Origin: an uncultured Lachnospiraceae bacterium
Lineage (GTDB): Bacteria > Bacillota > Clostridia > Lachnospirales > Lachnospiraceae
NCBI GenBank assembly: GCA_934309145.1
Contig: CAKRCW010000007.1
Location: 83,605-147,604, forward strand
Direction: 5' to 3'
DNA: 64,000 nucleotides
Part shown: piece by piece, positions 48,115-57,443 of the stretch
Layout: each line of letters begins with the position of its first letter
How positions within the stretch are numbered: the first letter of the stretch is position 1
Made by a program: the position numbers and the translations under genes
The notes under the pieces: model-generated
The model's input: the letters and a program-made list of their open reading frames with translations, nothing else
Told to the model about the DNA's origin: nothing
The model's database searches: none

Positions 48115-49179
48115 ATGCTTACACTTACACACGATATTCATAAAAATAATCTTCTCAAAATAGATGAATATTATAATGTTTATGAAATAGCTGCATTTGA
48201 CATAGAGACAACCGGCTTTTCAGCAGAGACAACCTCTCTGTATCTGATTGGCTGTGCATTTTATTCTGATGACAAATGGGTTGTAAGACAATGGTTCAAT
48301 GATGATGGCAAATCCGAGGCAGACATACTAAACGCATTTATAAGCTTTATAAGTAATTATAAATATCTTCTTCATTACAATGGCGATGGCTTTGATATTC
48401 CATATCTTACAAAAAAATTATCTAATTACAATATTGAGTTTGATTTTGCTTCTCTGATAAGCGTTGATTTATATAAGGTTATCAGACCTTTTAAGAACAT
48501 TCTTCACATAGATAACCTTAAGCAGAAAACCATAGAGCATCTTATCAATATAAACCGCCTCGACAAATACTCAGGCGGTGACTTAATCAAAATATATAAG
48601 GATTACCTTGCATCTGATGATGATAAATTAAAGCAGCTTCTGCTACAGCATAATTACGAGGACTTAGAAGGACTTATGTACAGTCTGTGTATTATGTCTT
48701 ATCAGAAATTAAAGTCAGGCGAGTTTAAGGTGAGCAAGATGTATGTGCGTGATAACAATCTTTATTTTGCTCTTAACCTCGTACACGCAATACCGGTCAG
48801 GATTTCCCTTGGAAATTCAGATATAACCATAACAGCATACAATAATGAGGCAACTATAAAAGCCAATATAATAGACGAGGAATTAAAATTTTTCTTTGAA
48901 AATTATAGCGACTATTATTATCTTCCTACCGAAGATATGGCAATACATAAAAGTGTGGCAAGCTTTGTTGACAGGAACTACCGCACACAGGCAAAACGTT
49001 CTAACTGCTATACTAAGCGAAAGGGATATTTTATCTCACAGATTGATGCCGGAATAGTTACCGGATACAAGAGAACATATGAGGACAGTGAATCCTTCAT
49101 TGAGCTGTCAGACTCATTTTTGCAGGATATGGATATGATAGACAGATATGCCAAACACATAATAGATAAAATGTTATAA
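48115..49179 (+). CDS. YprB-like ribonuclease-H-fold (DEDD) exonuclease
   Basis: Predicted 3'-5' exonuclease of the DnaQ/RNase H-like superfamily. The acidic motifs are visible: DIETTG (about residues 29-34), HYNGDGFDIPYL (about 98-109) and a final HNYEDLEGL with the last Asp (about 184). Residues 200-354 hold an uncharacterised C-terminal domain. B. subtilis YprB has the same nuclease domain and an unknown role. A clean GCAGGAGG precedes the ATG. It is a single plus-strand gene in a minus-strand region. Confidence 0.85.
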   Translation: MLTLTHDIHKNNLLKIDEYYNVYEIAAFDIETTGFSAETTSLYLIGCAFYSDDKWVVRQWFNDDGKSEADILNAFISFISNYKYLLHYNGDGFDIPYLTKKLSNYNIEFDFASLISVDLYKVIRPFKNILHIDNLKQKTIEHLININRLDKYSGGDLIKIYKDYLASDDDKLKQLLLQHNYEDLEGLMYSLCIMSYQKLKSGEFKVSKMYVRDNNLYFALNLVHAIPVRISLGNSDITITAYNNEATIKANIIDEELKFFFENYSDYYYLPTEDMAIHKSVASFVDRNYRTQAKRSNCYTKRKGYFISQIDAGIVTGYKRTYEDSESFIELSDSFLQDMDMIDRYAKHIIDKML

Positions 49180-49195
49180 ATGAATGTTATAATCA

Positions 49196-49234
49196 AAGGA
49201 GTTCTCCATACATCAGATGTGTAAAGAACTCCTT
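49196..49234. terminator. Bidirectional terminator between convergent genes
   Basis: A 10-bp perfect stem (AAGGAGTTCT, 49196-49205, with 49225-49234) and an inner pairing in the loop, placed between the 3' ends of the nuclease and metal ATPase genes. Confidence 0.75.
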
Positions 49235-49282
49235 AAATATATGTCTTATAATCAGCAAATAATGCTTTATATTATCAACTCT

Positions 49283-51355
49283 CTATAAATAATCCTTCAT
49301 ACTGTTAAGACTAATCATAAGAGTTGAAGCATTATGGAATAAGGCTGATGTGGTAGGTGGTATAACACCTAATACACCAAGACCTATAAGCGAAGAATTA
49401 AAGCCAACTATATTATGGTAATTCTTCTTTATTCTATGCATCATTGCATTACTAAGCTTCTTAAGAGTAATAAGCTCATACAAATCATCCGCACCTACAG
49501 TTATATCTGCAATCTCTCTTGCAAGCTCTGCACCATCGCTTATAGCAATTCCAACATCTGCGGCAGATAATGCCGGTGAATCATTCACTCCATCACCTAT
49601 CATTATAACCTTTCTGCCCTTTTTCTTCTCCTTTTCGACGAAGCTTGATTTATCTTCGGGTAAAACCTCAGAATAATATTCATCAAGAGGAAGTACAGAT
49701 GCTATAGCCGCCGCTGTACGTTCACTGTCTCCAGTCATCATAACAACCTTGCTTATACCTAAATCCTTGAGCATACCAATGACCTCACCGGCTTCTTTTC
49801 TCAAAGGATCCTCTATACAGATTACACCACATAACTTGCCATCTATTGCAAGATATAAATGAGAATACTGTAACGGAAGATTATCAAATCTCTCCTTGTA
49901 CTCATCATCAATCGTACACTGCTCATCATCAAATACAAAATGATGGCTTCCTATTATTGCCTTTCTGCCCTCAATCGTTGTGGATATTCCATGAGCTACA
50001 ATATACTCTACCTTAGTGTGCATCTCCTCATGTACAAGGTGCTTTTTATTGGCGGCATCGACAACCGCCTTTGCCATAGAATGTGGAAAATGCTCTTCAA
50101 GGCAGGCTGCAATCTTAAGCAGTTCATCCGGAGTCATGTTACAGAATGGTACAACCTCTACAACAGTAGGCTCTGCCTTCGTAAGTGTACCTGTCTTATC
50201 AAACACAATTGTATCAGCATCCGCAATAAGCTCAAGGAATCTTCCACCTTTGACAGTAATATTATGTGAACTGGCCTCCCTTATAGCCGATAGGACAGTT
50301 ATAGGCATTGCAAGCTTTAATGCACATGAAAAATCAACCATCAAAACAGAAAGTGCCTTTGTTACATTTCTAGTAAGAAGATAAGTCAAACCTGTTCCAA
50401 GCAATGTATATGGAACAAGCTTATCAGCCAAATGCTCAGCCTTACTCTCCATATCAGACTTTAGTTTCTCTGACTCCTCTATCATATTCACTATGCGCTC
50501 ATACCTGCTGTTGCCACCAGCATTCTTAACTGATATGGTTATCTCGCCATCCTCAAGCACAGTTCCAGCATACACTGAAGATTCAACACTCTTGTGTACA
50601 GGAATTGCCTCGCCTGTAAAGGAAGCCTGATTAACCATCGCATCACCATCAACTACAACTCCGTCAAATGGAATAACATTACCCATATGAATTACAACTC
50701 TGTCATCTGCCACGATAGAGTTCATAGGCACCTGAACCTCAACCCCATCCTTGACAAGCCATACCTTGTTAATGTTGAGTGACATACTTCTCGCAAGATC
50801 TCCTACAGACTTCTTATGCGTCCATTCCTCCAAAATTTCACCTATACCAAGAAGGAACATAACTGAGCCTGCAGTACTAATATCCCTACGTGCAAGCGAT
50901 ACACTTATCGCAGTCGCATCAAGCACAGGAACCTCAAGCTTACGCTTAAACAACGTACTTAAACCTGCTTTTATGTATTTAAGTGCCTTAAAGGTTGTTA
51001 TACAAGCCCTTACAGGATATGGAATAAACAGCCTGTTTCCATAGTGAAGAACAACCTTAGTAACGAGTTTATCAAAATACTCATCATTTAGTGCTCTTCC
51101 TGAGTTTTGTATATAAGTCTCAGGAACTTCTAATGTACTGTATGTAAAACTGACAAGCTTACTTATAAGCTCCTCTCTTGATCCCGTATATACTATTATA
51201 GCATCGCATGTTCTGTCATTTACCTTTGCATCTGTAACAAATGGTATAGATGTGAGATAATACTGCAATGTGTCAGCCTCAGTATAGGACATAGTCTTCT
51301 GCATAATATGAATACGGATTCTACCCTTTATTTCATGTTTTATGGAAAACTTCAT
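49283..51355 (-). CDS. P1B-like heavy-metal transport ATPase with atypical SCA site
   Basis: Metal-translocating P-type ATPase. Phosphorylation motif DKTGTLTKAEP (Asp386), actuator TGEAIP, and hinge GDGVNDSPALSAADVG are intact, so it should pump. The N-terminal about 75 residues look like a degenerate HMA domain with no CxxC. At the TM position where most P1B pumps have CPC or SPC, the sequence is DFSCALKLA (S343-C344-A345). This places it outside the well-known Cu and Zn/Cd groups; the metal cannot be told from sequence. It follows a small PacL-like gene by about 20 bases. Confidence 0.9.
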   Translation of the reverse strand: MKFSIKHEIKGRIRIHIMQKTMSYTEADTLQYYLTSIPFVTDAKVNDRTCDAIIVYTGSREELISKLVSFTYSTLEVPETYIQNSGRALNDEYFDKLVTKVVLHYGNRLFIPYPVRACITTFKALKYIKAGLSTLFKRKLEVPVLDATAISVSLARRDISTAGSVMFLLGIGEILEEWTHKKSVGDLARSMSLNINKVWLVKDGVEVQVPMNSIVADDRVVIHMGNVIPFDGVVVDGDAMVNQASFTGEAIPVHKSVESSVYAGTVLEDGEITISVKNAGGNSRYERIVNMIEESEKLKSDMESKAEHLADKLVPYTLLGTGLTYLLTRNVTKALSVLMVDFSCALKLAMPITVLSAIREASSHNITVKGGRFLELIADADTIVFDKTGTLTKAEPTVVEVVPFCNMTPDELLKIAACLEEHFPHSMAKAVVDAANKKHLVHEEMHTKVEYIVAHGISTTIEGRKAIIGSHHFVFDDEQCTIDDEYKERFDNLPLQYSHLYLAIDGKLCGVICIEDPLRKEAGEVIGMLKDLGISKVVMMTGDSERTAAAIASVLPLDEYYSEVLPEDKSSFVEKEKKKGRKVIMIGDGVNDSPALSAADVGIAISDGAELAREIADITVGADDLYELITLKKLSNAMMHRIKKNYHNIVGFNSSLIGLGVLGVIPPTTSALFHNASTLMISLNSMKDYL

Positions 51356-51376
51356 TACATATCACATCACATTCTT

Positions 51377-51682
51377 TTAAGATTCTGTAATTGCTTCTTC
51401 TGCTGTTTCTGTATCTTCTACAGCCTCGACATCACCAAACACCTTATTTGCATCTTCCTTTTCGCGGTCCTCATTTATCTGTACAGCCTCAGCGTATATA
51501 TCCTGGGCATTTTCATGAACAACCGTTGCTGTGTGCATAATTGAATTCTTAGCTCTCAAAACAGCGGCAGTACAATTAGTATAAAGCTTCTTTGCATCTC
51601 TGCTTGATAAAATCTTAATACCTGCTGTTCCAAATAAAACTCCTGCTGCAAAAATTCCTGACTTCTTCCAATTAAAATCCAT
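51377..51682 (-). CDS. Small DUF6110/PacL-like membrane protein, partner of the metal ATPase
   Basis: A 101-residue protein with a Gly-rich N-terminal TM segment (FAAGVLFGTAGIKIL, about residues 10-25), an amphipathic helical middle (KLYTNCTAAVLRAKNSIMHTA) and an acidic, disordered C-terminus (VEAVEDTETAEEAITES). The layout recalls the mycobacterial DUF1490 proteins PacL1-3, encoded next to CtpC, CtpG and CtpV, which bind metal with an acidic/His tail and stabilise the pump. The similarity is of architecture and gene order; I have not aligned them. It is the first gene of the ATPase operon. Confidence 0.78.
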   Translation of the reverse strand: MDFNWKKSGIFAAGVLFGTAGIKILSSRDAKKLYTNCTAAVLRAKNSIMHTATVVHENAQDIYAEAVQINEDREKEDANKVFGDVEAVEDTETAEEAITES

Positions 51683-51742
51683 GGTTATATTCTCCTTTAC
51701 TGTAAATTTTTAATTGTTCATATATGTTATCTATATAAACGA

Positions 51743-51791
51743 TTTTCGCGAAGCAACTATACCACTTATAGAGGTTATCACTTCGCGAAAA
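51743..51791 (-). terminator. Inverted repeat abutting the tmRNA 3' end
   Basis: An 11-bp perfect stem (TTTTCGCGAAG, 51743-51753 with 51781-51791) around a 27-base loop, starting at the base next to the mature tmRNA end. The T run after it is weak, so it may also serve in 3'-end processing. Confidence 0.6.
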
Positions 51792-52133
51792 TGGAGCTGG
51801 CGGGAATCGAACCCGCGTCCGAAGGCTCTTCCATTATAGATTCTCCCATCACAGTCTGTGTTTTAACATTCCCTTACAAGACCGCCCATAGACAGGCTGC
51901 CTCATTTGGTAGCTTCATGAATTTTCTGGAACCGCAAAGCTTAAGCTCCAGAGTTTCCCGCAGTTTTGATGCCAGATTCCTAAATTGCGGGGAATCTAGG
52001 TCTGACAGCTGCCATTAGGCAGCGTACGCGTAATTTTCGTCTGCGTTTATATTTAATTCCATGTTTTATAGTGGTTCTGGTCCACTGATGGCTCCTATAA
52101 TTTCTAAACCCCCGTCGAAACCAGTACAACCCC
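51792..52133 (-). ncRNA. ssrA: tmRNA (ssrA)
   Basis: A 342-base RNA rescuing stalled ribosomes with SmpB. The 5' end GGGGTTGTACTGGTTTCGAC and the 3' T-arm/acceptor (GGTTCGATTCCCGCCAGCTCCA) pair as a tRNA-Ala-like domain; CCA is not encoded. The tag reading frame ends ADENYAYAA followed by TAA; upstream in-frame codons read N-I-N and the exact resume codon is not certain. The order rnr-smpB-ssrA is standard for Firmicutes. Confidence 0.95.
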
Positions 52134-52142
52134 TGGTTTTAT

Positions 52143-52148
52143 ATTATA
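52143..52148 (-). promoter_or_regulatory. Possible -10 element of ssrA
   Basis: A perfect TATAAT on the minus strand about nine bases before the mature tmRNA 5' end. I find no good -35 at 16-18 bases, so the call is tentative. Confidence 0.4.
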
Positions 52149-52151
52149 ACC

Positions 52152-52475
52152 TTAATTAGCTACATCTGAGCTAGTCGCATCAGTGCTTGTTGCATCTGTA
52201 GCAGATGCATCATCGCTTACCCAGTATCCGGAATATTTATCATCCCAATACTGTTGCAGCCAATAAGGGTATAGATTTGAATTAACTGTAGCTGTTGCCT
52301 TTCTGTGCTCCACAGAAACCTTATACAGCTTCTTTCCTAACGGAAATCCAATTGCACAACCTATAATCATAAGAAAAACTAACATTCCTGCTATCTTTTT
52401 AGCACGCTGTCTCTTGACATACCTGGTTCTGTTTTTCTTCTCTTTTTTATACTTATCTACCTTTTCCTGACTCAT
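52152..52475 (-). CDS. Uncharacterised small single-TM protein
   Basis: A 107-residue protein I do not recognise. It has a very basic N-terminus (about residues 1-27, K/R-rich), one TM segment (about 28-48), a short aromatic stretch (NLYPYWLQQYWDDKYSGYW) and a Ser/Thr/Asp/Ala tail with near-repeats ATDATSTDATSSD. The type II topology puts the aromatic and repeat parts outside the cell. It lies between smpB and ssrA, 28 bases after smpB. Confidence 0.72.
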   Translation of the reverse strand: MSQEKVDKYKKEKKNRTRYVKRQRAKKIAGMLVFLMIIGCAIGFPLGKKLYKVSVEHRKATATVNSNLYPYWLQQYWDDKYSGYWVSDDASATDATSTDATSSDVAN

Positions 52476-52503
52476 AATTCACCTCTTATATAATTACAAT
52501 ACC

Positions 52504-52974
52504 TTATCGCAGATTGCGAATCTTAAATTCACGCTCCGCTTCACGCTTGATATCCTTCTTGGCAATATCGTCACGCTTATCGTAAAGCTTCTTACCACGA
52601 GCCAGACCTATCTCTATCTTAACCAGACTATCCTTAAAATATACCTTAAGAGGCACAAGCGTATATCCCTTAACCTTCTGCTTACCTATGAGCTTGTTAA
52701 TCTCATACTTATGCAACAGAAGCTTTCTTGTTCTAAGAGGGTCCTTGTTAAATATATTCCCCTTCTCATATGGTGATATATGCATCTGATATATATATAC
52801 CTCCTCATGGTCTATGCCAATAAAGGACTCCTTTATACTACACTTACCCATACGAAGGGACTTAACCTCTGTTCCGGCAAGAGCTATTCCCGCCTCATAG
52901 GTTTCCTCAATAAAATAATCGTGATATGCTTTTTTGTTGTTAGCTATCAAACGCGAGCCTTTTTCCTTTGCCAC
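52504..52974 (-). CDS. smpB: tmRNA-binding protein SmpB
   Basis: Binds the tmRNA tRNA-like domain and mimics the codon-anticodon stem in the decoding site. OB-fold core motifs ([28 protein letters not shown]) and the basic C-terminal tail ([22 protein letters not shown]) are present. Length 156 is normal. Its ATG lies one base after the rnr stop, and ssrA is downstream. Confidence 0.98.
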   Translation of the reverse strand: MAKEKGSRLIANNKKAYHDYFIEETYEAGIALAGTEVKSLRMGKCSIKESFIGIDHEEVYIYQMHISPYEKGNIFNKDPLRTRKLLLHKYEINKLIGKQKVKGYTLVPLKVYFKDSLVKIEIGLARGKKLYDKRDDIAKKDIKREAEREFKIRNLR

Positions 52975-52975
52975 A

Positions 52976-55120
52976 CTATTCAGCTCCTTCTATATTATCA
53001 TCAATTATGGAAAAATCAATTGTTTTCTTAATTTTATCACATTTTAATACTTTAATTCTAATCTTATCTCCAAGCTGATACTTCTTACCTGAGTTCTCAC
53101 CTATCATAGCATACATATCTTCATTAAAATAATAACAATCATCATACATATAAGCAACCGATACAGCACCCTCAACGGTATTATCAAGCTCAACAAATAT
53201 ATAATTGGAGGTAACACCTGATACCACGCCTGAGAACTCCTCTCCGATATGCTCAGACATATATTCAATCTCTTTTAGCTTTATTACTTCTCGTTCTGCT
53301 TCCTCTGCACGCCTCTCCTTAAGAGAATTATCATCAGCTACACCAGGAAGAATTTTCTTGTAATGACTCTGTCTCTTGTCATCTAATATTCCGTGAAGGT
53401 TCTCCTTTATAATACGGTGTATCTGCAAATCAGGATATCTTCTTATAGGTGATGTAAAATGGCAGTAATATTTGCAGGATAATCCAAAATGTCCTGAACA
53501 TACAGGTGAATATCTCGCCTGTTTCATAGATCTTAACATCATCTTGCTTATAAGTGCTTCATATGGCTTACCCTCTATACGTTCTAAAACAGTCTGTAGC
53601 TCCTTCGGATGTGTCTCCTCCTGTGATGGTCTCAGGAATAAACCAAAATTATTGATAAATACCGTAAGAGTTTTAATTTTTTCCTGATCAGGACTCTCAT
53701 GAATTCTATATTCAAAAGGTATCTCCTGCCAGAAATAATCCTCCGCTATGGTTTCATTTGCAATTAACATGAAATCTTCAATTATCTTAGTTGCAGGATT
53801 CCTGTCATACGGCTTTATCTCTATAGGCTTGTGATTTTCATCAGCTATTATCTTGGTCTCAGGGACATCAAAATCTATAGAACCACGTTTATGTCTGTTA
53901 GCTCTGATTATCTCCGATAACTCCTTCATCAAATCAAACGTATCTATAAGGTAATCATATCTCTTAAGTACCTCATCATCACTTCTGTCAAGAATCTTTG
54001 CAACATTAGTATATGTCATTCGCTCATTTACATTAATTACACCCTCACATATATAATGGTCAAGCAGCTTGCCCTTTTTGTCAATTTTCATAACACAGCT
54101 AAGTGTAAGTCTGTCAACGCCTGCATTAAGGGAACAAATTCCATTAGATAACTTATGTGGAAGCATAGGAATTACGCTGTCAATAAGATAACAGCTCGTT
54201 CCTCTCTTCAAAGCTTCCTTATCAAGCGGAGATTTTTCTGTAACATAATTACTTACATCTGCAATATGAACGCCAAGCGTGTATACATTATCCTCATAGG
54301 TCAACGTTACCGCATCATCTAAATCCTTTGCATCCTCACCATCTATGGTAACTGTAAGCCAGTCTCTGAAATCTGTTCTTCCTGAAATTGCCTCAGCTTC
54401 AACCTCATCCGGTATATCGTTAAGTGACTGCATAACTTTATCAGGAAATTCGACCGGAATATCATATGCTCTTACAACAGATAAAAGGTCTGTTGCTGGA
54501 TCATTTACATGACCTAGTATCTCTACTATCTTGCCCTCAGGTGACTTACCCTTCTCACCATAATTAATTATGTGGCAAACAACCTTATGACCAGTCATTG
54601 CACCCATGGTATCCTTCTTACTTATAAATATATCATCAGCTACCTTCTGATTATCAGGTATAACAAAGCCAAAGCCGTCCTGCCGTTCAAATGTTCCGAC
54701 AACAACTGTCATTCCTCTCTCTAAGACACGTACAATCTGTGCCTCTCTTCTCTTACCAGTCAGTGCTTCCTTCTCAGGTTTAATAACAACCCTGTCGTTA
54801 TGAAAAGCGTCCATACAATACTTGGCAGGGATGAAGAAATCATCCTTCTCACCCTCTACCCTTACAAATCCAAACCCCTTCTTGTTGCCTATAAATGTTC
54901 CAACAAGAAGATTATCATCTAATTTCTTATATTTTCCCTTAGGTGTGAGTGTTATCTTACCCTCAGTTACAAGCTCAGATAACGCATCATCAACCCTCTT
55001 CTTATCTGCATCTGAGACCTGAAGTAAAAATCTGATATCCTTAAGTCTCATAGGCTTATACATATCATCGCATATAAAATCATACAGTTTTTGCTTAATA
55101 ATATCTCTTTTTTCTCCCAT
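52976..55120 (-). CDS. rnr: Ribonuclease R
   Basis: Processive 3'-5' exoribonuclease; with SmpB-tmRNA it degrades non-stop mRNA. N-terminal winged helix (about residues 1-60), two cold-shock OB domains ([22 protein letters not shown]), the RNB catalytic domain with [12 protein letters not shown] (acidic cluster) and [13 protein letters not shown], and a C-terminal S1 domain. Length is about 714. Of two in-frame starts, the ATG at 55118-55120 has GAGGTGA at correct distance. Confidence 0.97.
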   Translation of the reverse strand: MGEKRDIIKQKLYDFICDDMYKPMRLKDIRFLLQVSDADKKRVDDALSELVTEGKITLTPKGKYKKLDDNLLVGTFIGNKKGFGFVRVEGEKDDFFIPAKYCMDAFHNDRVVIKPEKEALTGKRREAQIVRVLERGMTVVVGTFERQDGFGFVIPDNQKVADDIFISKKDTMGAMTGHKVVCHIINYGEKGKSPEGKIVEILGHVNDPATDLLSVVRAYDIPVEFPDKVMQSLNDIPDEVEAEAISGRTDFRDWLTVTIDGEDAKDLDDAVTLTYEDNVYTLGVHIADVSNYVTEKSPLDKEALKRGTSCYLIDSVIPMLPHKLSNGICSLNAGVDRLTLSCVMKIDKKGKLLDHYICEGVINVNERMTYTNVAKILDRSDDEVLKRYDYLIDTFDLMKELSEIIRANRHKRGSIDFDVPETKIIADENHKPIEIKPYDRNPATKIIEDFMLIANETIAEDYFWQEIPFEYRIHESPDQEKIKTLTVFINNFGLFLRPSQEETHPKELQTVLERIEGKPYEALISKMMLRSMKQARYSPVCSGHFGLSCKYYCHFTSPIRRYPDLQIHRIIKENLHGILDDKRQSHYKKILPGVADDNSLKERRAEEAEREVIKLKEIEYMSEHIGEEFSGVVSGVTSNYIFVELDNTVEGAVSVAYMYDDCYYFNEDMYAMIGENSGKKYQLGDKIRIKVLKCDKIKKTIDFSIIDDNIEGAE

Positions 55121-55245
55121 AACCGTCACCTCGTCAAATAATATTATTCCCCCATACAACCTGTCTCATAATACTTATTATAACATGTCGCATATCAGCT
55201 CCATGTAGCTATTCATATTATATCATAAGCAGAGATTATTTGACA

Positions 55246-55278
55246 GAAAAAATGATGCTTTGAATATCAAAGCATCAT
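55246..55278 (-). terminator. Rho-independent terminator after secG
   Basis: A perfect 12-bp stem (ATGATGCTTTGA, 55252-55263 with 55267-55278), 3-base loop, then TTTTTT on the minus strand. It separates secG from rnr. Confidence 0.9.
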
Positions 55279-55287
55279 AATAATCTT

Positions 55288-55521
55288 CTATATGAATTTT
55301 GAGGAAAGGAGCAATGCTATTACCATGTAAAGTACTCCAAGAACTGCTGTAATCTTACGCAATATTGATTCCTTCGACTTACCCTTGTTCTTGCTCCAAT
55401 AGGTATCAGAGCCACCACTTAATGTACTTGTAAGTCCTGACTCCTTACCTTCCTGCATCATTATTATAATTGCCAAAATAACTGATATAACTATTAAACC
55501 TATAATTAAAGCTGTCTTCAC
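55288..55521 (-). CDS. secG: Preprotein translocase subunit SecG
   Basis: Small accessory subunit of the SecYEG channel. Two TM helices (about residues 3-22 and 54-75) flank a Gly/Ser loop (GKESGLTSTLSGGSDTYWSKNKGKSKE). Length 77 is typical. The start codon is GTG with AGGAGG before it. It lies between eno and rnr, its usual Firmicutes context. Confidence 0.93.
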   Translation of the reverse strand: MKTALIIGLIVISVILAIIIMMQEGKESGLTSTLSGGSDTYWSKNKGKSKESILRKITAVLGVLYMVIALLLSSKFI

Positions 55522-55603
55522 GGAAACCCTCCTAAATATAACTATAAAATCAAAACAACTTTGCTTATAGTATCACAATAATTAAATATTGGCAATAGTT
55601 TTT

Positions 55604-56884
55604 TTAAAATATAGCAACTTTCGCAAGCTCTTCCTCTATGCGAAGGAGCTGATTATATTTAGATGTTCTGTCTGACCTGCATGGTGCTCCTGTTTTAATC
55701 TGTCCGGCATTGACCGCAACAGCCAGATCGGCTATAAATGAATCCTCAGTTTCACCAGACCTGTGTGAAATTATAGTCTTATATCCGGCACGCTTTGCCA
55801 TCTCTATCGCTTCAAGTGCCTCAGTTAAAGTACCTATCTGATTATACTTTATGAGTATTGCATTTGCGATTCCGTCATTTATGCCCTGATGAAGTCTTGT
55901 AGTGTTTGTAACAAATAAATCATCACCGACAAGCTGTATTTTATCACCAAGTCTAAACGTCAGTACCTTCCATCCCTTCATATCATTTTCATCTAAGCCA
56001 TCCTCTATAGAATATATAGGATATTTTTCAGTAAGCTCCTCATAGTACTGAACCATCTCCTCAGAGTTACGATATACATCTCTTCCAGACATCTTACTTT
56101 CTCCAGGGAAATAATATAAGCCTGTATTATCATCATAAAGCTCACTTGCAGCAGCATCAATTGCAATTTTTACATCATCAAATGGAATATATCCTGCCTG
56201 CTTTATAGCCTCAACCAGATAATCCAACACCTCAAATGAGCTTGCAAGATTAGGTGCAAATCCTCCCTCGTCACCTACTCCTGTAGAAAGTCCATTCTCA
56301 GCTAAGATTTTTTTTAGAGTGTGATATATCTCAGCACTCATCTCCATACAATTCTTGAACGAATCTGCCCCTACAGGTGCAATCATAAACTCCTGTAAGT
56401 CAACTGTATTGTCAGCATGACATCCACCATTCAATATATTCATCATAGGAAGCGGAAGCTGCTTGGCATTTGTTCCGCCTATATATCTGTACAGTGGAAT
56501 TCTAAGTGAATTTGCAGCAGCTCTTGCAACAGCAAGTGAAACACCAAGTATGGCATTTGCACCATATCTTGATTTGTTCTCAGTTCCATCTGAATCGGCA
56601 AGAAATTTATCTATTGCAGCCTGATTATATACATTGCTTCCTATAAGTCTGTCTGCAATTCTTGTATTTACATTTGTGACGGCTTTAAAAACGCCTTTTC
56701 CCATATATCTTTTTTCTTCATCCCTAAGCTCGTGTGCCTCATACTCTCCTGTCGAAGCACCTGACGGAACAGATGCTCTCGCTGATGCTCCACTGTCTGT
56801 GACAACCTCAACCTCAACAGTAGGATTTCCTCTTGAATCCAATATTTCTCTTGCAGATATATGTTTAATCTTATCTACACGCAT
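55604..56884 (-). CDS. eno: Enolase
   Basis: Converts 2-phosphoglycerate to phosphoenolpyruvate; also a moonlighting surface or degradosome protein in some bacteria. Conserved ARQIFDSRGNPT-like N-terminus ([17 protein letters not shown]), [32 protein letters not shown] and the catalytic Lys in [13 protein letters not shown]. Length 426 is normal. Its AGGAGG ribosome-binding site lies in a long hairpin described separately. Confidence 0.98.
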   Translation of the reverse strand: MRVDKIKHISAREILDSRGNPTVEVEVVTDSGASARASVPSGASTGEYEAHELRDEEKRYMGKGVFKAVTNVNTRIADRLIGSNVYNQAAIDKFLADSDGTENKSRYGANAILGVSLAVARAAANSLRIPLYRYIGGTNAKQLPLPMMNILNGGCHADNTVDLQEFMIAPVGADSFKNCMEMSAEIYHTLKKILAENGLSTGVGDEGGFAPNLASSFEVLDYLVEAIKQAGYIPFDDVKIAIDAAASELYDDNTGLYYFPGESKMSGRDVYRNSEEMVQYYEELTEKYPIYSIEDGLDENDMKGWKVLTFRLGDKIQLVGDDLFVTNTTRLHQGINDGIANAILIKYNQIGTLTEALEAIEMAKRAGYKTIISHRSGETEDSFIADLAVAVNAGQIKTGAPCRSDRTSKYNQLLRIEEELAKVAIF

Positions 56885-56956
56885 AAAAAAGCCTCCTATC
56901 GGTATATCAACAAAACTGTGTTATATTTTACAGTCATTATTTACCGATGGAGGCTT
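56885..56956 (-). promoter_or_regulatory. Hairpin leader burying the eno ribosome-binding site
   Basis: A stem of about 15 bp with one bulge pairs 56942-56956 with 56889-56904. It encloses a loop with a second small hairpin (ACTGT, 56915-56919, with 56930-56934). The 3' strand of the stem contains the eno AGGAGG and is followed by TTTTTT and then the ATG. It therefore looks like an intrinsic terminator and a ribosome-binding-site sequestering structure at once. Confidence 0.7.
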
Positions 56957-56986
56957 AATTATACATTATTAATTGTAATATTATAG

Positions 56987-57427
56987 TTACTCTGCAATCT
57001 CAGGTGTAACATCAGATGTACAATGCATACATTTTGTAGCCTTTACATCTATGTCACCATAGCAGTACGGACACTTTCTTGTGAGCGTTGCTGCTGGCTC
57101 TTCCTTCTTCTTACCGAAATCGATAAGCTTATTCATACCCTTAACCAAAAGGAAGAGTATAAATGCCATAATTATGAAATTTATAACTGCAGATATAAAA
57201 TCTCCATATGTGAACACTGCACCATTGACAGTAAACTGTCCGCCTATCTTAATCTGTCCATCCTCACCAGTGCTTCCGGTTATTGCAGCGATAAGAGGTG
57301 TGATAAAGCTGTTTGTAAGTGCAGTTACTATATTCTGGAATGCAGCACCGATAATAACACCGACTGCAAGATCCATAACATTTCCTTTTAAAGCAAATTC
57401 TTTAAATTCTTTTATAAATTTGTTCAT
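56987..57427 (-). CDS. mscL: Large-conductance mechanosensitive channel with zinc-ribbon tail
   Basis: Pentameric tension-gated pore that vents solutes on hypo-osmotic shock. The N-terminal amphipathic helix and TM1 (FKEFALKGNVMDLAVGVIIGAAF), extracellular loop and TM2 (about residues 72-95) match MscL. Instead of only the usual charged helix bundle, the C-terminus ends in C119-x2-C122 and C133-x2-C136 (CPYC and CMHC), a zinc-ribbon pattern. Length is 146. It is 16 bases after gpmI. Confidence 0.95.
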   Translation of the reverse strand: MNKFIKEFKEFALKGNVMDLAVGVIIGAAFQNIVTALTNSFITPLIAAITGSTGEDGQIKIGGQFTVNGAVFTYGDFISAVINFIIMAFILFLLVKGMNKLIDFGKKKEEPAATLTRKCPYCYGDIDVKATKCMHCTSDVTPEIAE

Positions 57428-57443
57428 AACGATTAGCCTCGTC

